A DNA stretch of 64,000 nt from Terrabacter sp. Root181 (GTDB lineage Bacteria; Actinomycetota; Actinomycetes; Actinomycetales; Dermatophilaceae): NCBI RefSeq assembly GCF_001428505.1, contig NZ_LMHU01000001.1, positions 640,122-704,121 of the forward strand, read 5' to 3'. The number at the start of each line of letters is the position of its first letter. Position 1 is the stretch's first letter. Positions 16,264-24,313 of this stretch are shown piece after piece. The notes under the pieces are model-generated. The model saw nothing but the letters and a program-made list of their open reading frames with translations. It was not told the origin of the DNA and did not search any database. Both the position numbers and the translations under genes were made by a program.

Positions 16264-17616
16264 ATGACCCGCCCCTCGAGCGAGGCCGAGTACCTGGCCC
16301 GCATGGTTCCCCCCTCCGTCCGCGGCGTCGACCGTCGGACCCTGCTGCGCGGCGCCCTCGGCGTCGGCACCCTGCTCGGAGCGGGCGGCCTCGCCGCGTG
16401 CAGCTCCGACAGCACGGGCAGCACCGGCGTGCCGACGGGGGCCGTCACCGGCACCGTCACCGTCGGCTCCAACCAGTCGGACGCCGTGCCGAAGGCCGCC
16501 GTCCAGTCCTACATGGACGCCTTCTCCAAGGCGAACCCCGGCACGACGGTCAAGATCAACACCGTCGACCACAACTCCTTCCAGGAGAACATCAACAACT
16601 ACCTGCAGGGCTCGCCCGACGACGTCTTCACGTGGTTCGCCGGCTACCGCATGCAGTTCTTCGCGGAGAAGGGCCTCGTCGGCGACATCTCCGACGTGTG
16701 GAAGAACATCACCGGCATGCCCGACGCCCTCAAGAAGGCCTCGACCGCCGCCGACGGCAAGCAGTACTTCGTGCCGATCACCAACTACCCGTGGGCAGTC
16801 TTCTACCGCAAGAGCGTCTTCCAGGAGAAGGGCTACGAGGTCCCCAAGACCCTCGATGACCTCAACGCCCTCGGCGCCCAGATGAAGAAGGACGGCCTCG
16901 CCCCGATCGCCTTCGGCGACAAGGACGGCTGGCCCGCCATGGGCACGTTCGACCAGATCAACCTGCGCGTCAACGGCTACGACTTCCACGTCAGCCTGAT
17001 GGCCGGCAAGGAGGCCTGGACCGACCCCAAGGTCAAGAAGGTCTTCGACACCTGGGCCGGCATCCTGCCCCTCCACCAGGCCGACTCGCTCGGTCGCACG
17101 TGGCAGGAGGCGGCGCAGTCGCTCCAGCAGAAGAAGTCCGGCATGTACGTCCTCGGCTCCTTCCTCGCCCAGCAGTTCAGCAAGGGCGCCGAGCAGGACG
17201 ACCTCGACTTCTTCACCTTCCCGGAGATCGACTCGACGATCGGCACCGACGCCATCGAGGCGCCCATCGACGGCTACATGATGAGCGCCAAGCCGAAGAA
17301 CGAGGGCGCCGCCAAGAAGCTGCTCAAGTACATCTCTGAGCCCGAGGCCCAGCTGCTCGCGCTCAAGGCCGACCCGAGCGTCATCGCCACGAACCAGACG
17401 GCCGACACGAGCGGCTACACGGCCCTGCAGAAGAAGTCGCTGGAGTACGTGAAGTCGGCCAAGTCGATCGCGCAGTTCATGGACCGCGACACCCGCCCCG
17501 ACTTCGCCTCGACGGTGATGATCCCGGCGATCCAGAGCTTCATCAAGAACCCGAAGGACATCGACGGTCTCCTCACCAGCATCGAGGCCCAGAAGAAGAG
17601 CATCTTCGGTTCCTGA
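16264..17616 (+). CDS. ABC sugar-binding lipoprotein
   Basis: A 450-aa extracellular solute-binding protein of the MalE/CUT1 class, anchored by a lipid. The N-terminal region has a twin-arginine stretch (DRRTLLRGALG) and the lipobox LAAC near residue 44, so it is probably exported by Tat and lipidated. ATG 16264 is chosen because AAAGGAG lies 8 nt upstream. It is first in the operon with two permeases and an alpha-galactosidase, which suggests alpha-galactosides (melibiose, raffinose) as ligands. This is inferred from context. Confidence 0.9.
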   Translation: MTRPSSEAEYLARMVPPSVRGVDRRTLLRGALGVGTLLGAGGLAACSSDSTGSTGVPTGAVTGTVTVGSNQSDAVPKAAVQSYMDAFSKANPGTTVKINTVDHNSFQENINNYLQGSPDDVFTWFAGYRMQFFAEKGLVGDISDVWKNITGMPDALKKASTAADGKQYFVPITNYPWAVFYRKSVFQEKGYEVPKTLDDLNALGAQMKKDGLAPIAFGDKDGWPAMGTFDQINLRVNGYDFHVSLMAGKEAWTDPKVKKVFDTWAGILPLHQADSLGRTWQEAAQSLQQKKSGMYVLGSFLAQQFSKGAEQDDLDFFTFPEIDSTIGTDAIEAPIDGYMMSAKPKNEGAAKKLLKYISEPEAQLLALKADPSVIATNQTADTSGYTALQKKSLEYVKSAKSIAQFMDRDTRPDFASTVMIPAIQSFIKNPKDIDGLLTSIEAQKKSIFGS

Positions 17617-17632
17617 CGGGAGGCGAGCCGCC

Positions 17633-18526
17633 ATGGCGAGCAAGCGCAAGTACAGAGGTATCGACCAGCTGTCGACACGCGACAAGGTCGTGGTGTCGTT
17701 CATGGTCATCGTGCCGACCCTCATCGTCCTGTGGCTCGTCTGGCTGCCGGCGATCGGCTCGGTCCTGCTCTCCTTCACCAACTGGGACGGGATCGGGCCG
17801 CTCTCCGGCATCAAGTCGGTGGGCCTGCAGAACTACCGGGACATCGCGACGATCTACCCGCCGTTCTGGCCGGCGATCCAGCACAACCTGATCTGGCTCG
17901 CCGTGATGTTCCTCGTCGCGACCCCGCTCGGCATGCTCTTCGCGGTGCTCGTCGACCGAGGCGTGGCCGGCACGCGGTTCTACCAGACGAGCATCTACCT
18001 CCCGGTGGTGCTGTCCCTGGCCCTCATCGGCTTCATCTGGCAGCTGATCTACTCGCGTGACCAGGGCCTGATCAACGCGATCACGGGTGGCACGACGGAC
18101 TGGTACGGCGACCCGAACGTCAACCTGTGGGCCGCGCTCGTGGCCGCGAGCTGGCGCCACGCGGGCTACATCATGCTGCTCTACCTGGCCGGCCTCAAGG
18201 GCGTCGACCCGTCGTTGCGCGAGGCGGCCAAGATCGACGGTGCCAGCGAGTCGCAGACGTTCTTCAAGGTCGTCTTCCCGGTCATGCGGCCGATCAACAT
18301 CATCGTCCTCGTCGTGACCTTCATCGAGTCGCTGCGTGCCTTCGACCTCGTGTGGGTCATCAACAAGGGCCGCAACGGCCTCGAGCTCATCTCGACCCTC
18401 GTGACACAGAACGTCGTCGGCGAGGCGAGCCGCATCGGCTTCGGGTCGGCGCTCGCGACGATCATGCTGCTCATCTCGAGCGTGCTCGTCTTCGTCTACC
18501 TGCGCATCGCCATGAAGGAGGACTGA
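17633..18526 (+). CDS. ABC sugar permease, MalF type
   Basis: A 297-aa inner-membrane permease with about six segments. The cytoplasmic EAA loop is LREAAKIDGASESQTFFKVV, which docks the ATPase. The start ATG 17633 lies 16 nt after the binding-protein stop, with GGGAGG before it. No ATP-binding subunit lies in this locus. CUT1 importers in actinobacteria commonly share one MsiK-type ATPase encoded elsewhere, and that is the likely case here. Confidence 0.9.
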   Translation: MASKRKYRGIDQLSTRDKVVVSFMVIVPTLIVLWLVWLPAIGSVLLSFTNWDGIGPLSGIKSVGLQNYRDIATIYPPFWPAIQHNLIWLAVMFLVATPLGMLFAVLVDRGVAGTRFYQTSIYLPVVLSLALIGFIWQLIYSRDQGLINAITGGTTDWYGDPNVNLWAALVAASWRHAGYIMLLYLAGLKGVDPSLREAAKIDGASESQTFFKVVFPVMRPINIIVLVVTFIESLRAFDLVWVINKGRNGLELISTLVTQNVVGEASRIGFGSALATIMLLISSVLVFVYLRIAMKED

Positions 18527-18527
18527 C

Positions 18528-19445
18528 ATGTCCGTCACCGCCGACCCGGTCCAGGAGCGCAGCGAGGCACTGCTCAAGCCGCGCGAGGGGGGCCCGCAGT
18601 CCGGCCGTCGCTGGCTGCTGCCGGTCATGCTCACCCTGATCTCGCTGATCTGGCTGTTCCCGCTGCTCCTCGCCCTCGTCAACTCGTTCCGCGACTACGC
18701 CTTCACGGCGAAGAACGGCTACGTCTCGTGGGGCGGCTTCACCTTCGACAACTACACGAACGCGTGGCAGCAGGCCGACTTCGGCCTGCACTTCATGAAC
18801 TCGGCGATCATCACGATCCCCGCGGTCATCCTCACCCTGTTCCTGTCGTGCTGCGTGGCGTTCGTCGTGGCGCGCTTCTCGTACAGGTTCAACCTCGCGC
18901 TGCTGGGCTTCTTCCTCGCGGCGAACCTGCTGCCGCCCCAGGCGCTGCTCATCCCGGTCTACCGGATGTTCCGCGCCATCGAGGTGCCGCTGTGGATCAG
19001 CGACTCGGGCACCCTGCTCAACAGCTTCGTCGGCCTGATCCTCGTCAACATGGCCTTCCAGATCGGCTTCTGCGCCTTCGTGCTGAGCAACTACATGAAG
19101 GCGCTGCCGAAGGAGCTCTACGAGTCGGCCGTCATCGACGGTGCGAGCGTGAGCCGGCAGTTCTTCCAGATCACGCTGCCGCTCTGCCGTCCGGCCCTCG
19201 CGGCGCTCGCGGTGCTGCAGACGACGTGGATCTACAACGAGTTCTTCTGGGCCACGGTGCTGCTCCAGCAGGGTGACAAGTTCCCGGTGACGAGCTCGCT
19301 CAACAACCTGCGGGGCCAGTTCTTCACCGACAACAACCTCGTGGCCGCCGGGTCGATGATCGTCGCGATCCCGACCCTGGTCATCTTCTTCGTGCTCCAA
19401 CGACACTTCGTGGCCGGCCTGACGCTCGGCGCGACCAAGGGATGA
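18528..19445 (+). CDS. ABC sugar permease, MalG type
   Basis: A 305-aa permease partner of the preceding gene. The EAA-like loop reads YESAVIDGASVSRQFFQITLP, in which the canonical EAA is ESA. The start ATG 18528 is 1 nt after the previous stop, preceded by AAGGAGG inside the upstream gene. About six membrane segments are visible, the first around residues 30-52. It ends 1 nt before the alpha-galactosidase start. Confidence 0.9.
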   Translation: MSVTADPVQERSEALLKPREGGPQSGRRWLLPVMLTLISLIWLFPLLLALVNSFRDYAFTAKNGYVSWGGFTFDNYTNAWQQADFGLHFMNSAIITIPAVILTLFLSCCVAFVVARFSYRFNLALLGFFLAANLLPPQALLIPVYRMFRAIEVPLWISDSGTLLNSFVGLILVNMAFQIGFCAFVLSNYMKALPKELYESAVIDGASVSRQFFQITLPLCRPALAALAVLQTTWIYNEFFWATVLLQQGDKFPVTSSLNNLRGQFFTDNNLVAAGSMIVAIPTLVIFFVLQRHFVAGLTLGATKG

Positions 19446-19446
19446 C

Positions 19447-21648
19447 GTGACCGACCTGACCGACCAGTCCGCACCGTCCACCGTCCACCTGGAGTCCGCC
19501 GGGACCGCGCTCGTGCTCGAGCCGCGTCCCGGCGGCTCGGGGCTGCCCGAGGTGGTCCACTGGGGCCCCGCGCTCGAGGGCGGGGCGAGCACGTATGCCG
19601 CCCTGTCCGCCGTGACGACGGCGCCCGTCACCCACAGTGCGCTCGACGTGCCGTGGCCGCTCACCGTGCTGCCCGGCGAGGCCGACGGCTGGTCGGGCAC
19701 GCCCGGCTGGTCCGGGCACCGGGCCGGTGCCGCGGGCGCCGTGCGCTGGGGCGACGTGACGTGCGATGCCACCGACGGCGCCGTCGTGACGCGCGCGAGC
19801 TCGCCGGACGGCATACGCCTGGAGGTGCGGCACGCGCTCGACGAGCACGGCGTGCTCCGCGTCGACGCGTCGGTGACCAACACGAGCGACGAGACCGCAC
19901 CCCTCGACGTGTCGGCGCTGCGGGCGATCCTGCCGCTGCCCGTGCGCGCCGACGAGGTGCTCGACCTCACCGGCCGCTGGTGCCGCGAGCGCTCACCGCA
20001 GCGCAGCCGACTCGACCACGGCACCCACCTGCGTGCGTCGCGCCGCGGGCGCACCGGGCACGACGCGACCCTGCTGATGATGGCCGGGACGACCGGCTTC
20101 GGCTGGCGCTCCGGTGAGGTCTGGGCCGTGCACACCGCGTGGAGCGGCAACCACGAGCACCTCGTCGAGGCGCTGCCCGAGGGCGCCGGGCGCCACCACG
20201 CCGTCATCGGCGGCGGCGAGCTGCTCGCTCCCGGCGAGGTGCGCCTCGCGCCGGGGGAGTCGTATGCCGCCCCGACCGTCGTCTTCGTCCACTCGACCGA
20301 CGGCCTCGACGGCCTGTCCCGACGGCTGCACCGCAGCCTGCGCGCCCGTCCCGCTCACCCGTCGCGCCCGCGCCCCGTCGTGCTCAACACGTGGGAGGCC
20401 GTCTACTTCGAGACCGACCTCGAGCAGCTGAAGTCCCTGGCCGACACGGCCGCCCGCATCGGGGTCGAGCGCTTCGTCCTCGACGACGGCTGGTTCGGCG
20501 GCCGGCGGCACGACCGCGCCGGGCTCGGCGACTGGGTCGTCTCGACCGACGTGTGGCCCGACGGCATGGGCCCGCTCGTCGACCACGTCAAGGGCCTCGG
20601 TCTCGAGTTCGGGCTGTGGTTCGAGCCCGAGATGGTCAACGAGGACAGCGACCTCGTGCGCGAGCACCCCGAGTGGGTGCTGCGCCCGGCTGCCGGCTCG
20701 CCGCGCGAGTGGCGCTGGCAGCAGCTGCTCGACCTCACCGACGACGACGCCTCCGCCCAGCTGCTCGAGCGGATCAGCGGCCTCGTCGCCGACATCGGCA
20801 TCGACTACATCAAGTGGGACCACAACCGCGACCTCCTCGAGGCCGTGCACACCGTCGACGGCCCGTCCGGTCGGCTCGTCGACGCCCCCGCCGTGCACGC
20901 GCACACGCTCGCCTTCTACCGGCTCCTCGACGACCTGCGGGCCCGCCACCCGCGGCTCGAGATCGAGTCGTGCAGCAGTGGCGGCGCGCGCGTCGACCTC
21001 GCCGTGCTCGACCGCACCGACCGCATCTGGACGAGCGACTGCAACGACGCCCTCGAGCGTGCGAGCATCCAGCGCTGGACGAGCCTGCTCGTGCCGGCGG
21101 AGCTCATGGGCACTCACGTCGGCCCGGCGACCGCGCACACGACTCACCGCACGGTCGACCTCGGCTTCCGCATGCTCATGGCCCTCCAGGGCCACGCGGG
21201 CCTCGAGTGGGACATCACGCAGTGCTCCGACGACGAGCTCGAGGCGCTGACGGCGTGGACGGCGCTCGCACGCGAGCTGCGGCCGCTGCTGCACACCGGT
21301 GACCTCGTGCGGTCCGAGAGCCCCGACGGGACCGTGCTCGTGACGGGCACGGTCGACGCGGACCGCCGCCGGGCGGCCTACACGGTCGCCAGGCTGGTGA
21401 CCGGTCGCGACGCGGTGACCGGGGCGCTGCCCCTGCCGGGCCTCGACCCCAGCCGGTCGTATGCCGTCCGCGTCCGTCCCGAGGCCGGGCTCCCTGCCGT
21501 CGTGCAGAACACGCCGCCGTCCTGGTGGGACGGGGCGCTCGGCGACGACGGCGTCGTCGTGCCCGGTGCCATCCTGAGCCGGGTCGGGCTGCCGGTCCCG
21601 GTGATGGGCCCTGCCCAGGGCTACCTCCTCGACCTCCGGGCCGTCTGA
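19447..21648 (+). CDS. Alpha-galactosidase, GH36
   Basis: A 733-aa intracellular glycoside hydrolase. After an N-terminal beta-sandwich, the barrel carries LDDGWFGGRRHDRAGLGDW, the nucleophile Asp in YIKWDHNRD (about residue 458) and the acid/base Asp in TSDCNDALER (about 531). It would cleave alpha-1,6-galactose from the imported sugars and feed galK/galT, which are transcribed from the opposite operon. GTG 19447 has AAGGGA upstream. It contains four GTATGCCG octamers, one of which forces the rare Ile codon ATA (19809-19816). Confidence 0.93.
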   Translation: MTDLTDQSAPSTVHLESAGTALVLEPRPGGSGLPEVVHWGPALEGGASTYAALSAVTTAPVTHSALDVPWPLTVLPGEADGWSGTPGWSGHRAGAAGAVRWGDVTCDATDGAVVTRASSPDGIRLEVRHALDEHGVLRVDASVTNTSDETAPLDVSALRAILPLPVRADEVLDLTGRWCRERSPQRSRLDHGTHLRASRRGRTGHDATLLMMAGTTGFGWRSGEVWAVHTAWSGNHEHLVEALPEGAGRHHAVIGGGELLAPGEVRLAPGESYAAPTVVFVHSTDGLDGLSRRLHRSLRARPAHPSRPRPVVLNTWEAVYFETDLEQLKSLADTAARIGVERFVLDDGWFGGRRHDRAGLGDWVVSTDVWPDGMGPLVDHVKGLGLEFGLWFEPEMVNEDSDLVREHPEWVLRPAAGSPREWRWQQLLDLTDDDASAQLLERISGLVADIGIDYIKWDHNRDLLEAVHTVDGPSGRLVDAPAVHAHTLAFYRLLDDLRARHPRLEIESCSSGGARVDLAVLDRTDRIWTSDCNDALERASIQRWTSLLVPAELMGTHVGPATAHTTHRTVDLGFRMLMALQGHAGLEWDITQCSDDELEALTAWTALARELRPLLHTGDLVRSESPDGTVLVTGTVDADRRRAAYTVARLVTGRDAVTGALPLPGLDPSRSYAVRVRPEAGLPAVVQNTPPSWWDGALGDDGVVVPGAILSRVGLPVPVMGPAQGYLLDLRAV

Positions 21649-21655
21649 CGGTCGG

Positions 21656-22177
21656 TCAGGGGGTCCGGCAGTCGCGGCAGGTGCCGAGCAGCGCGGCGTG
21701 GCCGGTGTCGAGGACGAAGCCGAGGTCGTCGCGCAGCCGCGCTGCGACCCCGTCGAACACGTCCGGTGCCACGTCGAGCACACGCCCGCAGACGTGGCAC
21801 TGGACGTGGGCGTGCCCGTGCTCGTGGTGGTGCTCGGGCTCCGGGTCGGCGAGGTGGTAGACCGTGGCCGACCCGCCGAGGTGGACGTGCGAGAGCACGC
21901 CGGTCTCGGCGAGCGAGGTCAGCGTGCGGTAGACGGTGGCCCGGTGGACGCTCGGCTCGACGTCGGCCACCCGCGTGCCGATCTGCTCGGCCGTGAGGTG
22001 CTCGTCGGCGAGGCCGGCGGCGTCGAGGACGTGCAGGACGGCATACCTCGCCGGGGTGACGCGCTCACCGGCGGACCGCAGCCGCGCGACGGCGGCGGCC
22101 ACCCGGGGGCTCAGTGCGGGGCTCGGTGCGGGGCCCGGTGCGGGGCTCGGTGCGGGGCTCTCGGCGGAGGGGGGCAC
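21656..22177 (-). CDS. Fur-family metal-responsive repressor
   Basis: A 173-aa Fur/Zur-type regulator. The winged helix includes RVTPARYAVLHVL and HRATVYRTLTSL. The metal region has the His cluster EPEHHHEHGHAHVQCHVCG, and two CxxC pairs (CHVC and CRDC) give a structural zinc site. Which metal it senses is not clear. GTG 22177 is preferred: it follows GATAAT by 6 nt (leaderless) and avoids overlap with tdh; an in-frame GTG at 22219 would run into tdh. The first about 25 residues are a Pro/Ala/Ser repeat absent from typical Fur proteins. Confidence 0.88.
   Translation of the reverse strand: MPPSAESPAPSPAPGPAPSPALSPRVAAAVARLRSAGERVTPARYAVLHVLDAAGLADEHLTAEQIGTRVADVEPSVHRATVYRTLTSLAETGVLSHVHLGGSATVYHLADPEPEHHHEHGHAHVQCHVCGRVLDVAPDVFDGVAARLRDDLGFVLDTGHAALLGTCRDCRTP
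22114..22161 (+). repeat. 12-bp tandem repeat, four units, in the Fur gene
   Basis: Four units of GTGCGGGGCTCG (starts 22114, 22126, 22138, 22150) with single-base differences in units 2 and 4. It encodes the Pro-Ala-Pro-Ser tail at the N-terminus of the Fur-family protein. The period is a multiple of 3, so gain or loss of a unit keeps the frame. Confidence 0.8.
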
Positions 22178-22183
22178 GCTCCC

Positions 22184-22203
22184 ATTATCGGCAGTGGCAG
22201 ACT
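22184..22203. promoter_or_regulatory. Back-to-back -10 elements for fur and tdh
   Basis: On the minus strand GATAAT (22189-22184) is 6 nt before the Fur GTG 22177. On the plus strand CAGACT (22198-22203) is 6 nt before the tdh GTG 22210. The two hexamers are 8 bp apart, so RNA polymerase could not sit on both promoters at once. Both transcripts would be leaderless. Confidence 0.45.
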
Positions 22204-22209
22204 CTCCCC

Positions 22210-23247
22210 GTGCGCGCACTCACGAAGCTGACCGCAGGCCCCGGCCTCTCGCTCGTCGACCGTCCCGAGCCCGAGTGCGGGCCCGCCGACGTCAAGATCC
22301 GCGTCCTGCGGGCGGGCCTGTGCGGCACCGACCTGCACCTCGCGGGCTGGGACGACTGGGCCCAGTCCACCGTCAAGCCGCCGCTCGTCATCGGCCACGA
22401 GTTCTACGGCGAGGTCGTCGAGGTCGGCGAGGACGTCACGGGCGTCTCCATCGGTGACCGCGCGTCGGGCGAGGGCCACATCGTGTGCGGCCGCTGCCGC
22501 AACTGCCGGGCCGGCCGACGCCACCTCTGCATCCGGACCGAGGGCATCGGCCTCAACCGCGACGGCGCCTTCGCCGACTACGTCGTCATCCCGGCGAGCA
22601 ACGCGTGGATCCAGCCCGCCGACCTCGACCCCGACCTCGGTGCCGTCTTCGACCCGCTCGGCAACGCGACCCACACCGCCCTGCAGTGGCCGATGGTCGG
22701 CGAGGACGTCGTCATCACCGGCGCCGGCCCGATCGGCGTCATGGCGGCCGCGATCGCGCGCCACGCGGGCGCCCGCTACGTCGTCGTCACCGACGCGAGC
22801 GACTACCGCCTCGCGCTCGCCGAGCACGCCGGCGCCGACCTCACGATCAACGTGACGCGCGAGAGCCTCGCCGACGCGCAGGCCCACCTCGGCATGAAGG
22901 AGGGCTTCGACATCGGGCTCGAGATGTCGGGTGCCGCGCCGGCCGTCACCGACATGATCGCCAACATGAACCACGGCGGCCGCATCGCGCTGCTCGGCCT
23001 GCCGCACCAGTCCTACGAGCTCGACTGGGGCAAGGTCATCACCCACATGATCACGCTCAAGGGCATCTACGGCCGCGAGATGTACGACACCTGGTACGCC
23101 ATGTCGCAGATGATCGCGACGTCCGAGCGCTTCCGGTCGGCCGTCGCGCAGGTCATCACGCACCGCTTCCCCGCCGAGCAGTGGGAGGAGGCCTTCGAGA
23201 CCGCCCGGTCCGGCCAGTGCGGCAAGGTCGTCCTCGACTGGAGCTGA
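22210..23247 (+). CDS. tdh: L-threonine 3-dehydrogenase
   Basis: A 345-aa zinc-dependent MDR enzyme oxidising L-threonine to 2-amino-3-ketobutyrate with NAD. The catalytic zinc ligands are in LCGTDLH and GHEFYGEV. The structural zinc uses the cysteines of VCGRCRNCRAGRRHLC. The Rossmann loop is TGAGPIGVMAAAIA. GTG 22210 gives the family N-terminus (VRALTKL). The partner enzyme Kbl is at 31.8 kb, not adjacent as in many genomes. It is followed 11 nt later by a hydrolase gene. Confidence 0.9.
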   Translation: MRALTKLTAGPGLSLVDRPEPECGPADVKIRVLRAGLCGTDLHLAGWDDWAQSTVKPPLVIGHEFYGEVVEVGEDVTGVSIGDRASGEGHIVCGRCRNCRAGRRHLCIRTEGIGLNRDGAFADYVVIPASNAWIQPADLDPDLGAVFDPLGNATHTALQWPMVGEDVVITGAGPIGVMAAAIARHAGARYVVVTDASDYRLALAEHAGADLTINVTRESLADAQAHLGMKEGFDIGLEMSGAAPAVTDMIANMNHGGRIALLGLPHQSYELDWGKVITHMITLKGIYGREMYDTWYAMSQMIATSERFRSAVAQVITHRFPAEQWEEAFETARSGQCGKVVLDWS

Positions 23248-23258
23248 AGGGCTCTCGT

Positions 23259-23930
23259 ATGCCGTCCGCTCCCGACCCGGGTGACCGCCCCCGTCCGCTC
23301 GTCCTCCTCCACGGCCTCGGCCAGTCGCCGATCGCGTGGCAGGACTTCGTGTCGGCCTACGGCGCCGGACGCCCGATGACGGCGCCGTGGATGAAGGGCC
23401 TCAAGCCCAAGGACCCCGTCGGCTTCGACCTCGGGGCGGCAGCGTCCGGCGTCGCCGACGAGCTCGAGCTGCAGGGCGTGCGGCAGGCCGACTTCGTCGG
23501 GGTGTCGGTCGGCGCGAGCGTCGCGCTGCGCCTCGCCGTCGAGCGGCCTGAGCTCGTCGGACGGCTCGTCCTCGGCGGCGCGCTCGTACGGCCCGGCAGG
23601 GGTGCGCTGCGGATGCAGCGCCTCGCCATGCGGCTCGTGCCGGAGGGCCGGCTCGTGGACGCGGGGGTCTCGCGTCCGCGGATGCTCGCCGTGCTCGACG
23701 CGCTCAAGGGCTTCGACGGCACCGAGTCGCTGCGCACGGTCACGGCGCCCGTGCTCGTCGTCGCCGGGTCGAGGGACAAGGCCGGGATCGCCGCCGCGCA
23801 GGAGCTGTCGCGGCACCTGCCGACCGCCCACCTCCAGGTCATCGACGGCGCCGGAGCCCTCGTCAACACCGAGTCGGCGCGCGAGCTCGCGGACCTCACG
23901 CACGCCTTCCTCGACGAGCCGGACCCGTGA
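23259..23930 (+). CDS. Alpha/beta hydrolase
   Basis: A 223-aa alpha/beta-fold hydrolase. The oxyanion strand is VLLHGLGQSPIAW, the nucleophile elbow is GVSVGASVAL (Ser in GxSxG), and the late Asp is in VAGSRDKAG. The position usually taken by the catalytic His holds ...VIDGAGALVNTESA, with no clear His, so activity is uncertain. ATG 23259 lies within a GTATGCCG octamer. The stop overlaps the next gene by 4 bp. Substrate unknown. Confidence 0.75.
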   Translation: MPSAPDPGDRPRPLVLLHGLGQSPIAWQDFVSAYGAGRPMTAPWMKGLKPKDPVGFDLGAAASGVADELELQGVRQADFVGVSVGASVALRLAVERPELVGRLVLGGALVRPGRGALRMQRLAMRLVPEGRLVDAGVSRPRMLAVLDALKGFDGTESLRTVTAPVLVVAGSRDKAGIAAAQELSRHLPTAHLQVIDGAGALVNTESARELADLTHAFLDEPDP

Positions 23931-24304
23931 CCGCGCGCTCCGTCGCCGGCGTCAACGCGAATGACGTCGTGGCCTTCGGCGTCGAGGTGCTGGCCGTCGT
24001 CCTGCTCGCGGTCTGGGGAGCCACGCTCGGGACCACCACCGCCGCCCACGTGCTCGGCGGGGTCCTCGTACCGACGGCCGCCGTCACCCTCTGGGGACTC
24101 TTCGCGGCGCCACGGGCCGTCGTGCAGGTGCCCGTGCTCGGCGTCCTGACGAAGGTCGTCGTGCTCGGTGGTGCGGTGGGTGCGGCCTTCGTGGTCCTGC
24201 CGGTCGCGTGGGCGCTGGTCGTGGCTGGACTCGTCGTCGTCAACACCGTGCTCACGTGGTTCGGTCCCTTCGCGCACCGGGGCGCGGGTCCGTCCTCGTT
24301 CTAG
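23927..24304 (+). CDS. DUF2568 (YrdB-like) four-helix membrane protein
   Basis: A 125-aa protein made of about four hydrophobic helices. NDVVAFGVEVLAVVLLAVWG near the N-terminus matches my memory of the DUF2568/YrdB family. The role is unknown. GTG 23927 overlaps the hydrolase stop (GTGA). It ends in TAG, which is also the beginning of the -10 of the antiporter gene. Confidence 0.7.
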   Translation: MTARSVAGVNANDVVAFGVEVLAVVLLAVWGATLGTTTAAHVLGGVLVPTAAVTLWGLFAAPRAVVQVPVLGVLTKVVVLGGAVGAAFVVLPVAWALVVAGLVVVNTVLTWFGPFAHRGAGPSSF

Positions 24305-24307
24305 GGT
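24302..24307 (+). promoter_or_regulatory. -10 element for a leaderless antiporter mRNA
   Basis: TAGGGT ends 6 nt before GTG 24314. Its TAG is the stop codon of the DUF2568 gene, so the promoter lies on the end of the upstream reading frame. Confidence 0.45.
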
Positions 24308-24313
24308 GCGAGG

